In this document: positions 1-7,779 of the stretch, in pieces
Layout: every line of letters begins with the position of its first letter
Position numbering within the stretch: position 1 is the stretch's first letter
NCBI GenBank assembly: GCA_052168315.1
Contig: JBQLZO010000097.1
Location: forward strand, 65,778-129,777
Reading direction: 5' to 3'
Source of the DNA: JBQLZO01 sp052168315
Lineage (GTDB): Bacteria > Planctomycetota > Phycisphaerae > Phycisphaerales > UBA1924
Length of the DNA: 64,000 bases
Position numbers and translations under genes: made by a program
Notes under the pieces: generated by a model
Databases searched by the model: none
Seen by the model: the letters and a program-made list of their open reading frames with translations, nothing else
What the model was told of the DNA's origin: nothing

Positions 1-126
1 GGGTTTCTTGACCCAGAGGTGAATCAGGACGATGCGGGGCCGACCGTGTCTGTGCCGAGATTTGCGTTGCTCGTGCGTCGGATTCGGATGCTCGCGCTCA
101 GCGTTGAAGTTCCCGGAGGCGGTTGA
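1..126 (+). CDS. possible 3' end of an upstream gene (partial)
   Basis: Frame 1 is open from the window edge to a TGA at 124-126, giving a 41-residue tail that ends in VEVPGGG. The other two forward frames hit stops within the first 25 bases, so if a forward gene enters from the left it must use this frame. No family is recognisable in so short a tail. It could equally be chance, because GC-rich DNA gives open frames of this size often. Confidence 0.22.
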   Translation, partial: GFLDPEVNQDDAGPTVSVPRFALLVRRIRMLALSVEVPGGG

Positions 127-1093
127 CGGTCGGTGCTGGTGGACCGGTTGCGCTCTAGGTGTCGAGGGTTCGCAAATTTCCCGCTCCCAAGTCAGAGGTC
201 GTTTCCTGGCTGTGACGGGCGGCGGTTCGACACCGATCGCTGGCGCGAAACCTGCGGTCGTCGGTCAGCCCTGCACGATCCCGTATCCAGTCTGCCCAAC
301 CGCCCTCGATGCGGCACGGGCGTCGATTGCTCGTATCACTGGCTCAGTTGTTCGAGCCGCCGAGCATCAGTCGGGGGATGACGCGGACATCATGAGTGAG
401 CGTGCCGTTGGTCACTCAGCACTGGGCGTGTCATCGACTCGGCAGGATTGAACCGACCGTGGGCTGATTGGACGGCCGTGATTCGTGCGATTGTCAATTG
501 GAGGGCAGCCGCCGACTCCCGCAACTCCTCGAGCCAGCGACCAGCCGTAGTCCAGGGTGCCCCCATGGCCGCATGCACATCGCGCCAACCCGCCGGATCC
601 GAGCGAACAACGCCACCCCGTGCGCCCCCTCCACGGGCGGATCCCGCGGGATTCGCCTGCGCCCGGACTCGGTCACGGGCGGGATGCGGTGCGCGCCAAC
701 CCACGACCAAACGGTGGGCCACGCTCGGCGGGTCCAATATCCAATACGACGCGTCGGCTCGAAGGGCAGATCCGGTGCAACGGGCGTGAACAATGCTCAT
801 GGCGCGCAACCAATTGCTCTGCCATCACTTGTGGGCTCCGCTCGCCGGCCGGACGGTCCTTAGACATCCGACGGGCTGAGCCTTTTCTCTATGCTCGTTG
901 CCTGACGGGCGGGGTCCCAGCACACTACCCGGTGCACAGGGTGCAGTGCGAAGTCTTGAATTGGGATGACAATCTGTGATTATGGTCCAGATGTGGCGCG
1001 GAACGGGTGCCCGCCGGCAGCGTCGGCCCCGGTGGTTTGAGGCGCTCGAGCTGACGGGTGCCGGTCGCGTCGGCCGTGTTCTTGCGAGACGAC
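127..1093. other. intergenic region without a convincing gene
   Basis: About 970 bases in which open frames overlap on both strands and none gives a recognisable protein, a good ribosome binding site or a clean codon pattern. The translations are rich in Arg, Pro and Ser, as expected for out-of-frame GC-rich DNA. No tRNA, terminator or repeat family was seen. It may hold the promoter of the sigma factor gene that follows, or remains of a decayed gene. Confidence 0.4.
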
Positions 1094-1690
1094 ATGTTCC
1101 TTGAGGAATCCGGATACCACTCGCTCAACCGCCACGCGCTCGCGCCGCACCCGAATTCCTCCGCGCCGCCGCCGCAACGGGTGACACTGGGCTCGATGGA
1201 CATCGAATCGCTGAACGCCGAGGTCCGGCGGATCGTGCGGATCTTTTTTGGCGCGGAGCGTCCAGATCACACGCTCCAGCCCACCGCTCTCGCGAACGAG
1301 GTCTGGCTTTCGCTGATTCGCTCACGCACGCTCGCCTTCGACTCCGAGGGCGCTTTCCTCGCTTGGGCCGCTCAGGCGGTGCGGAGCATCCTCGTCTCCC
1401 ACGCGCGGCGTCGATCCGCTCTCAAGCGGAAGCCGGTATGGAATCCCTCCGGCGTCCGGGAGGGCATGGTCGACCCGCTCACGAGCCTCGATGTCCTTTC
1501 GCTCCACGAAGCGCTCGAACAATTGGAGTCGGAGCATCCGCGTTCGGCCAGGGTGGTTGAATTGCGCTTCTTTGGTGGAATGGGCGAAGCGGAGATCGCC
1601 ATCCGGCTCGGCGTCTCCACCCGTACCGTCCGCGCGGACTGGGCGGCGGCGCGGGCATGGCTCTTCGGCCGGCTTCGAAGCGAGCACTGA
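1094..1690 (+). CDS. ECF-type RNA polymerase sigma factor (planctomycete Sigma70_ECF family)
   Basis: Sigma-70 family protein that would direct RNA polymerase to a special promoter set. Seen: a region-2-like part with TLQPTALANEVWLSL and a helix of aromatic/basic residues (WAAQAVRSILVSHARRR), then a region-4 helix-turn-helix near the C-terminus (FFGGMGEAEIAIRLGVSTRTVRADW). The TLQPTAL motif is typical of the ECF group that planctomycetes pair with Ser/Thr kinases. Its stop lies 2 bases before the start of such a kinase, so the two form an operon and the kinase probably controls or is controlled by this factor. The start is uncertain: GTG 1058, ATG 1094, GTG 1181 and ATG 1196 are all in frame and none has a strong ribosome binding site. 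ATG 1094 gives 198 residues, close to the family length. Confidence 0.85.
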   Translation: MFLEESGYHSLNRHALAPHPNSSAPPPQRVTLGSMDIESLNAEVRRIVRIFFGAERPDHTLQPTALANEVWLSLIRSRTLAFDSEGAFLAWAAQAVRSILVSHARRRSALKRKPVWNPSGVREGMVDPLTSLDVLSLHEALEQLESEHPRSARVVELRFFGGMGEAEIAIRLGVSTRTVRADWAAARAWLFGRLRSEH

Positions 1691-1692
1691 CC

Positions 1693-3912
1693 ATGTCTGA
1701 CTACGAGCGCATCAGGTCATATTTCGACGCGATTCTCGGTCTGTCGGGCGAGGCCCGTTCCGTGGCGCTGGCCGATCTTGCCGAAGTTGACCCATCGCTC
1801 CACGAAGCCGTTACCACGCTACTGGCCGACCACCAGGCCGCCGAGACAAACGCGTTCCTGGACTCGCCACTCATCGATCGGCGCGCCGTGTTTGGGGACG
1901 GCACAGTGTTGGTCGGGCGCGAGGCGGACTCGCTGCTCCCGCTCTATGACGAGCACCCCGCGATCTCCGGGTACGAGATGCTGGGCGAACTCGGTCGCGG
2001 CAGCAATGGGATCGTGTACCGCGCCCGATCCCTGGACCCTCTCGAACGCGAGATCGCCGTCAAGGTCCTTCGATCCGACCTTCCGGCCGGGGTTCGCGCG
2101 CGATTCGAGCGTGAGCAGCGCGCGCTGGCCTCGCTCAACCACCCGGGAATCGCCCAGGTCTACGACGCGGGATTCACCGCGGACGGCCGCCCGTTCGTGG
2201 GCGTGGAACTCGTCGAGGGCGGCTGGATCACACGGGCCGCAGATCGACACGGCGTTCCTTGGCGTCGGCGGATCGAAGCGATGATTTCGGTCTGCGAAGC
2301 GGTGCACTACATGCACGGCCAGGGTGTGCTGCATCGCGATCTCAAGCCCGCCAACATCCTCGCGACGTTCGAGAGCGGCAGCCTGCACGCCAAGGTGATC
2401 GACTTCGGCTCCGCGATTCTGGCCGATCACGCCGTGCCATCCGCCACCGTCGGGCAGTGTTTCGTCGGGACCATCGCGTATATGTCGCCCGAACAGCTCG
2501 CCGGACGCGGGCGACTTGATATCCGGATCGATGTCTATGCGCTGGGCATCATCATCCACGAATTGCTCACCGGTGTCCATCCCTACGGCGGCGATGCGGC
2601 GGGATTGGCTTCGCTCGTTGCGCGTGTCGAACGATCGGAGCTCCCGGGGCTTCCATCGTCACTTGGTTCGGACCGGAGGCCGCTCGACGCCGTGCTCGCC
2701 AAGGCATGCGCGGCGGATCGCGATGGTCGCTATCCCTCCGTGCAGCATCTGGCCGACGACCTCCGGCGTGTTCTGGAGGCCCGTCCGGTTGAGGCGTCGG
2801 CCCGCTCGCCGATCGCGTCGACCCGCGCTGCCATGCGCCGGCATCCGTGGGCGTGCGTCGCCGCGCTCTGTTCGATCCTGATGCTGAGCGCCGGGTCCAT
2901 CGCCATCCTGCTCTCGGCCCGCGAGAGCGCCCGAAGCGCTGAGCGGCTGCGGAATACGGTCTCCGTGCTCGTCGACGGCGTGCTCGAAGAACTCCGTGAG
3001 CTCAGCGGAGTCAGCGTTGCGCGACGGGAACTCGGCATGCTCGTGCTCGACCAGATCGACAGCGTGCCCAGGGCGATGGTCACGCAGCGCATGCGCCACC
3101 AGCGGGCTCTCGCCCTTGAGCATGTCGGCGATGCCAGCCAGCGGATGGGCGACTTCACGGATGCCCACACGCGATTCACCGAGGCGAACCGCCTGTACAC
3201 CGAACTTGGAACCAGCTCTCCGGATGATCGTTCGCTGCGCGAAGCGCGCATCCGGACCCTGATCAAGCGGGGGGATGCGCTGCGAGGGCTTGGCGACGAT
3301 GAGGGTGCTGCCACGGTCTACGCCCATGTCCATGACTCGCTCTTGCGGCAACTCGAAGCCGACCCCGATGATCTTGATGTGCTCGAAGAATTGACATGGA
3401 GCTACGAGCGCATCGCAGCAGGCTGGAACCGCCCAGGCCAGGACGCCCCGGCGCAAGATGTCGACGAGCGGATCCGCATCGCCGAGATCGCGCTGGCCGG
3501 CGCGCCAGATGATCCCAGGATGCGATTCGCGGCCGCGTGCGCGTGGCAGCATGCCGCGCAGCGTGCGTGGTCATCTCGGGACGCCGAGGCGACCCGCTCG
3601 TATGCGCTGCTCGCTCGCGATCAGCTCCGCGTTCTCCTGGGGAACGATCCCGACCGATTCGCGTATCGCACCCGCGAGTTGTCCGTGCTATCGCAGCTTG
3701 TGCTTGCCGGCTTGGCAGTCGATGCCGACGACACGATGATCCACGCACTGGAGTACCACGAAGCCTGCCGCAGATTCGTGAGCGCGAATGCCGACTTTGT
3801 TGATTCTGATCGCTATGTCAGTCGCGCGAAGATGGTCCTTGCGGAGGTCGCCGATCGCTTTCCCGATCACCCTTCCAGCCCCGACATGCGGACGCTTTTC
3901 TGCGACCATTGA
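1693..3912 (+). CDS. membrane-anchored serine/threonine protein kinase with TPR-like C-terminus
   Basis: Hanks-type kinase of 739 residues that phosphorylates Ser/Thr on unknown partners. Seen: an N-terminal segment (LADHQAAETNAFLDSP) common in kinases encoded next to ECF factors; a kinase domain at about residues 92-370 with Gly loop GRGSNGIV, IAVKVL lysine, catalytic HRDLKPANI near 214, DFGSA near 237 and SPEQL; one membrane segment near 388-408; then a helical region resembling tetratricopeptide repeats, probably a protein-binding or sensing part. ATG 1693 is chosen because the sigma factor gene ends at 1690 and the next residues (SDYERIRSYFDAIL) match the usual N-terminus; upstream in-frame codons lie inside the sigma gene. 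Coupled translation with the sigma factor is likely. Confidence 0.93.
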   Translation: MSDYERIRSYFDAILGLSGEARSVALADLAEVDPSLHEAVTTLLADHQAAETNAFLDSPLIDRRAVFGDGTVLVGREADSLLPLYDEHPAISGYEMLGELGRGSNGIVYRARSLDPLEREIAVKVLRSDLPAGVRARFEREQRALASLNHPGIAQVYDAGFTADGRPFVGVELVEGGWITRAADRHGVPWRRRIEAMISVCEAVHYMHGQGVLHRDLKPANILATFESGSLHAKVIDFGSAILADHAVPSATVGQCFVGTIAYMSPEQLAGRGRLDIRIDVYALGIIIHELLTGVHPYGGDAAGLASLVARVERSELPGLPSSLGSDRRPLDAVLAKACAADRDGRYPSVQHLADDLRRVLEARPVEASARSPIASTRAAMRRHPWACVAALCSILMLSAGSIAILLSARESARSAERLRNTVSVLVDGVLEELRELSGVSVARRELGMLVLDQIDSVPRAMVTQRMRHQRALALEHVGDASQRMGDFTDAHTRFTEANRLYTELGTSSPDDRSLREARIRTLIKRGDALRGLGDDEGAATVYAHVHDSLLRQLEADPDDLDVLEELTWSYERIAAGWNRPGQDAPAQDVDERIRIAEIALAGAPDDPRMRFAAACAWQHAAQRAWSSRDAEATRSYALLARDQLRVLLGNDPDRFAYRTRELSVLSQLVLAGLAVDADDTMIHALEYHEACRRFVSANADFVDSDRYVSRAKMVLAEVADRFPDHPSSPDMRTLFCDH

Positions 3913-4480
3913 GGTCCTTTCCGAAGCTTGTCTCGAAGCGCGTCGACATCCTGTCGGCAGCGGCAAGCGCTGGGGATGCTTGAAAGTTGGACACAAGGCT
4001 GACGGACGATCGCGAGGCTGACTCCATCGCGCCCGGCTCTTGTCTCAGCATCAACTCCTGGGCATGTGTAATGAGGCGCGGGCGGTGCGCCCGATCCGCT
4101 CACCCTCGACGACCGGTGGGGGGAGTTGTGCGAAGCAGAGTTTCGCTTCGATTCGATGCAGGCGCCGCGCTGGGCAAGAGCATCCGGGATCGGATGCAAC
4201 TTGCTCATTGGCCTTGCGGGAGGCGTTTCCGCCTTGGACACACGAGGCCAACCACTGGAGGCGCCAATGTGTGGCAACTCCGCGATTCGTTTCCGGACTC
4301 GGATTCACGGGCTCACCGGCCTGTCCGCATCCCCAGCGGGCGCGCTATTGTTGCGGGCGATCGGATTGGCTTTCCAATCGAATCATCCGGCCCTACTGAG
4401 CACGGATCGAGTTTCGGTTCCATGTAGACGGTGCTGGCTCGGCGAAGTGCGTCGTCCAGCCCGGATGTGAGGCGGATGTC
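3913..4480. other. intergenic region, no gene recognised
   Basis: Roughly 570 bases between the kinase and a small orphan gene. Open frames exist on both strands but translate to Cys- and Arg-rich sequence without known motifs and without ribosome binding sites. No RNA gene was recognised. It presumably contains the promoter of the gene at 4481. Confidence 0.4.
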
Positions 4481-4789
4481 ATGGGCATGCTTGACTTTGC
4501 CATCGATGAACTCGAATCGGCCGGCTGGTCGACGCTTGACACCGGCGGGATGCGGTTCACTGCCTCGGGGCGGGCGTACCCCGGCGCGGAGCGGGTGAAG
4601 CGCGAGTTCGCGAAGGGCGGCGCAACGCTGATGATCCGTCGGGTCGACCTATTCGATTGTTTCCGCGCCGAGTGGACGGATGCCGCCGGGCATCCGGCTG
4701 GGGGGGTGGTCGGGCAAACCGAAGAAGAGGCCGCCGTGTTCGCGCTCGCCCGGGCGCGCCGGTGCGGCCAACTGGCCGGGAACACCTGA
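4481..4789 (+). CDS. small hypothetical protein (102 residues)
   Basis: Unrecognised soluble protein. It has a balanced composition with alternating acidic and hydrophobic positions (LDFAIDELESAGW, then a basic segment, then QTEEEAAVFALARAR), which looks like real coding sequence rather than shadow. No signal peptide, membrane segment or metal motif is visible. The predicted fold is short alpha/beta; residues 60-75 (DLFDCFRAEWTD) would be a strand-rich core. ATG 4481 is followed by a second ATG at 4487; neither has a strong ribosome binding site. It stands alone, followed by tRNA-Glu about 160 bases downstream, and has no operon partner. No function can be assigned. Confidence 0.6.
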   Translation: MGMLDFAIDELESAGWSTLDTGGMRFTASGRAYPGAERVKREFAKGGATLMIRRVDLFDCFRAEWTDAAGHPAGGVVGQTEEEAAVFALARARRCGQLAGNT

Positions 4790-4952
4790 CCGGGTTGGAG
4801 GTCACTCGAGGGTGGGTCGCGATCGCGGGCGAATCTCCCTGCTCAGGGCTCGGGGGTCGGGTTGGTCGCGAGTTGGAACACCGATCACCGGACTGGAATC
4901 TCCGGCCAGCCTGAAATACACTCCCGGCTCCCGCCGTGCAAACGGCGAACTT

Positions 4953-5027
4953 GGCCCCATCGTCTAGCCTGGTCCAGGACGCCAGGTTCTCATCCTGGAA
5001 ACCGGGGTTCGAATCCCCGTGGGGTCA
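4953..5027 (+). tRNA. tRNA-Glu (anticodon CTC)
   Basis: Full cloverleaf of 75 nt. Acceptor stem GGCCCCA pairs with TGGGGTC with one G-T pair; D stem GTCT/GGAC; anticodon stem CCAGG/CCTGG with loop TTCTCAT, so the anticodon is CTC reading GAG; T arm CGGGG-TTCGAAT-CCCCG. The sequence resembles bacterial tRNA-Glu (CATCGTCTAG after the first acceptor bases). The 3' CCA is not encoded. A strong intrinsic terminator follows about 30 bases downstream. Confidence 0.96.
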
Positions 5028-5057
5028 CTTCGAACCGGCTCATCGCGAGCCGATCGC

Positions 5058-5094
5058 AACGCCGCCTTCGACTTCGAAGGCGGCGTTTGTTTTT
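5058..5094 (+). terminator. intrinsic terminator of tRNA-Glu
   Basis: A perfect 14-bp inverted repeat, arms 5058-5071 and 5074-5087, followed by TGTTTTT. This is the strongest hairpin-plus-T-tract seen in the window and fits termination of the tRNA transcript. Confidence 0.88.
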
Positions 5095-5313
5095 CGTGGT
5101 GGGCGTCCTCGGTGCCACCTTGGACTCGGTGCGATCGATCGCTCGACCGGCCTCGTGCGTGCTCGGCGAGAGCGTCTCATCAACGCCGACTGTTCACCCA
5201 GTTGCTCGCCCACGGTCATCGCTCGTGCGACCGACCGGCCGTTGCCGCACACCCCGACGATCCCTTTGCATCGATCTTGGCGGCCTTCGTCAGCCCCCTG
5301 CGTATCGTCGGGC

Positions 5314-7746
5314 ATGGGACACTCCGAACACGCTTCCGGCACTCCGGCGCACTCTGCCAACCGGCTTGCGGGGTCGGCTTCTCCGTACCTGCTTCAGCAC
5401 GCGCGCAATCCGGTCCAGTGGTGGCCGTGGGGGCGAGAGGCCTTCGACGCCGCCAGCCAGCGAGATGTGCCGATTTTCCTCTCGATCGGATACTCCACCT
5501 GCTACTGGTGCCATGTCATGGAGCGCGAGTCATTCGAGAGCGCCTCGACGGCGGCCCTGCTCAACGAGCGCTTTGTGTGCATCAAGGTCGACCGCGAGGA
5601 ACGCCCGGACATCGATGACATCTACATGAACGCGGTGCAACTCATGTCCGGCTCGGGCGGGTGGCCCATGTCCGTGTGGCTCACGCCACCGGGCGCGCGG
5701 TCCGCCGACGACCCCGGGCTCGAGCCGTTCTACGCGGGCACCTACTTTCCCCCCGCTCCTGCTCACGGGCGCCCATCGTTCAAGCAGGTCATCGAGGGCG
5801 TGGGAGAGGCGTGGTCATCGCAGCGGGAACAGGTACTGGAGCAGGCATCGCGGGTCACGGCCGCCATTCGCGCGTATCTCAGCGCGGAGTTCGACCCTGT
5901 CCGCGTCGATGAGCGTCAGATCGGGCAGGCGATCGGGCAACTGCTCGGCATGCACGACAGCGAGCACGGCGGCTTTGGCGGCGCACCGAAGTTTCCGCAG
6001 CCGGTGTACCTCGAGTTCCTGATCGAGACCTTAGACGGGATCGACGATCCCGCAGCACGCTCCAGCGCACGCCGGGCGATCAGGCGCACTCTCGACCGCA
6101 TGGGAACGGGCGGGCTATTCGACCAGGTCGGCGGTGGGTTCCACCGGTACTGTGTCGATGAACGCTGGGTGGTTCCGCACTTCGAGAAGATGCTGTACGA
6201 CAATGCGCAGCTCGCCAGCGTCTACGCCCGCTCATTCGCCCTGATGGGCGATGAGTTCGACGCGAGGATCTGCCGCAGGACGCTTGACTACGCGCTGCGG
6301 GAGATGCGCGACGCGAACGGCGGGTTCTACTCGGCCCAGGATGCGGAGGTCGACACCCGCGAGGGACTCAATTACCTCTGGATGCCCGATGAGGTCCGCA
6401 GCGCCATCGAGCCAACTCTGGGGATGGACTGCGTGGAACTGGCACTCAGGCTCTACGCCCTCGATGGCGAGCCAAACTTCCGCGACCCGCATCATCCGGA
6501 GGAGCCACGCAGGTTTGTGCTGCGACTCACGGATCGCCCGGATGCGCTGGGCGAAGCGAATGGCATCGCGCGGGATGAATTGGTGGAGCGGATGGACGCC
6601 ATCAATGCCGCCCTCCTCACGGCCCGGGCATCCCGGAAGCAGCCATCGCTCGACGACAAGGTGATCGCGGCGTGGAACGGGATGATGATCGCGGGGCTGG
6701 CCGACGGGGCGATGGCGCTGGGAGACCATGCCTACCTGGAGGCCGCTCGCCAGGCCGCCGATTTCGTGCTCGGATCGATGCGGGACGGGCGGGGTGATCT
6801 CGTACGCGTGTGGCGTTGCGGCGAATCTTCCGCCGCGGGCGTTCTTGAAGACTACGCGTTTGTCGTCCAGGGACTGCTCGCCCTGCATCGAGCCGTCTCG
6901 TCGGCCGGCGACGCGGATTCGGGGTACTTCAAGGCCGCGAAACAACTCGCCGATCGTGCCCGCGTTCACTTCGCCGACGAGCACGGCGTGCTCCACGACA
7001 CTCGGAATGGAGCTAGCGATCTGGTGGTTCGAGCTCGCTCCTCATACGACGGAGCGATCCCATCGGCGGCATCGACGATGCTGCACAACTTCATCGATCT
7101 GTTCCTTGTCTCGCGCGATCGGGGATCGCTGGAAGCGGCGATCGCTCAGCTCGCAGGGCTGTCGCGCGAGATCCGCCGATCGCCCGTCGCCACGATCAAT
7201 GCGACCCGGGCGGTCTACCGGCTCATCGCGTTAGACCCTGAGATCCTGCGGGCGCTGCCAGAGGACCTCGGCGATGCGGATCAAGCGGCGACACTCTCGG
7301 GTGATCCGCGCAATCTCGATGGGAACGACCCGGTGGTCGTGCTCGCGTCTACCGACCGCGTGAGCATCGCGCGCGGCACGCCCGGGTCGATCCGCCTACG
7401 AATCGAGATCGCACCGGGTTACCACATCAACGCCCACGATCCGGGATTGAGCGATCTGGTCGGGCTCAGCGTCCGCATCGTCAATGGGACCGGTGTGTCA
7501 GCGCACGCGTCGTACCCACCGGGCGTGCCCTTGGAAGCGGCTGGTGCCGGCGATGCGGGCGGCGCCGATCGCCCGGGCCCGCTGGTGCACAACGCCCAGG
7601 TGGAGCTCGATGTTGAGTTGCGCAGGACCGATGAGGCATGGAGCGGTCGCCCCCTGCTACTGCTGGAATACCAGGCATGCACGGATCGGGCATGCCTGAT
7701 GCCGCGCCGGGTCGAGTTGGATGTGGCCCTCGATCCGGCGGACTGA
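5314..7746 (+). CDS. YyaL/DUF255 thioredoxin-fold protein with C-terminal DsbD-alpha-like domain
   Basis: Member of the YyaL/SSP411 (spermatogenesis-associated protein 20) family: an N-terminal thioredoxin fold joined to an alpha/alpha barrel like N-acylglucosamine 2-epimerase. Seen: CYWC redox motif at residues 63-66 inside YSTCYWCHVMERESFE, FGGAPKFPQP, and barrel motifs such as DNAQLASVYA and WNGMMIAGLADGA. The C-terminal 135 residues (about 675-810) are extra to the family. They look like the disulfide-corrector domain of DsbD: a beta-rich APGYHINAHDP segment and a Cys pair at 789 and 794 in YQACTDRACLMP. The biochemical role of the family is not settled; redox or sugar-related functions are proposed. 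Start ATG 5314 is chosen because the reading frame stays open upstream to 4936 straight through the tRNA and its terminator, which cannot be coding. No signal peptide is visible, which is odd for a DsbD-type domain. Confidence 0.9.
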   Translation: MGHSEHASGTPAHSANRLAGSASPYLLQHARNPVQWWPWGREAFDAASQRDVPIFLSIGYSTCYWCHVMERESFESASTAALLNERFVCIKVDREERPDIDDIYMNAVQLMSGSGGWPMSVWLTPPGARSADDPGLEPFYAGTYFPPAPAHGRPSFKQVIEGVGEAWSSQREQVLEQASRVTAAIRAYLSAEFDPVRVDERQIGQAIGQLLGMHDSEHGGFGGAPKFPQPVYLEFLIETLDGIDDPAARSSARRAIRRTLDRMGTGGLFDQVGGGFHRYCVDERWVVPHFEKMLYDNAQLASVYARSFALMGDEFDARICRRTLDYALREMRDANGGFYSAQDAEVDTREGLNYLWMPDEVRSAIEPTLGMDCVELALRLYALDGEPNFRDPHHPEEPRRFVLRLTDRPDALGEANGIARDELVERMDAINAALLTARASRKQPSLDDKVIAAWNGMMIAGLADGAMALGDHAYLEAARQAADFVLGSMRDGRGDLVRVWRCGESSAAGVLEDYAFVVQGLLALHRAVSSAGDADSGYFKAAKQLADRARVHFADEHGVLHDTRNGASDLVVRARSSYDGAIPSAASTMLHNFIDLFLVSRDRGSLEAAIAQLAGLSREIRRSPVATINATRAVYRLIALDPEILRALPEDLGDADQAATLSGDPRNLDGNDPVVVLASTDRVSIARGTPGSIRLRIEIAPGYHINAHDPGLSDLVGLSVRIVNGTGVSAHASYPPGVPLEAAGAGDAGGADRPGPLVHNAQVELDVELRRTDEAWSGRPLLLLEYQACTDRACLMPRRVELDVALDPAD

Positions 7747-7779
7747 GGCAACTTGCGGGACCGAAGAGATCGCTCCCGG

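Noticed and set aside
390..809. Open frame on the minus strand near the left end, with a WRDVHAAMG-type segment.
   Set aside because: No ribosome binding site or family, and frames on the other strand are equally open; composition is that of random GC-rich DNA.
4936..5313. N-terminal extension of the YyaL gene from GTG 4936.
   Set aside because: It crosses tRNA-Glu and a perfect intrinsic terminator, so it cannot be part of the protein.
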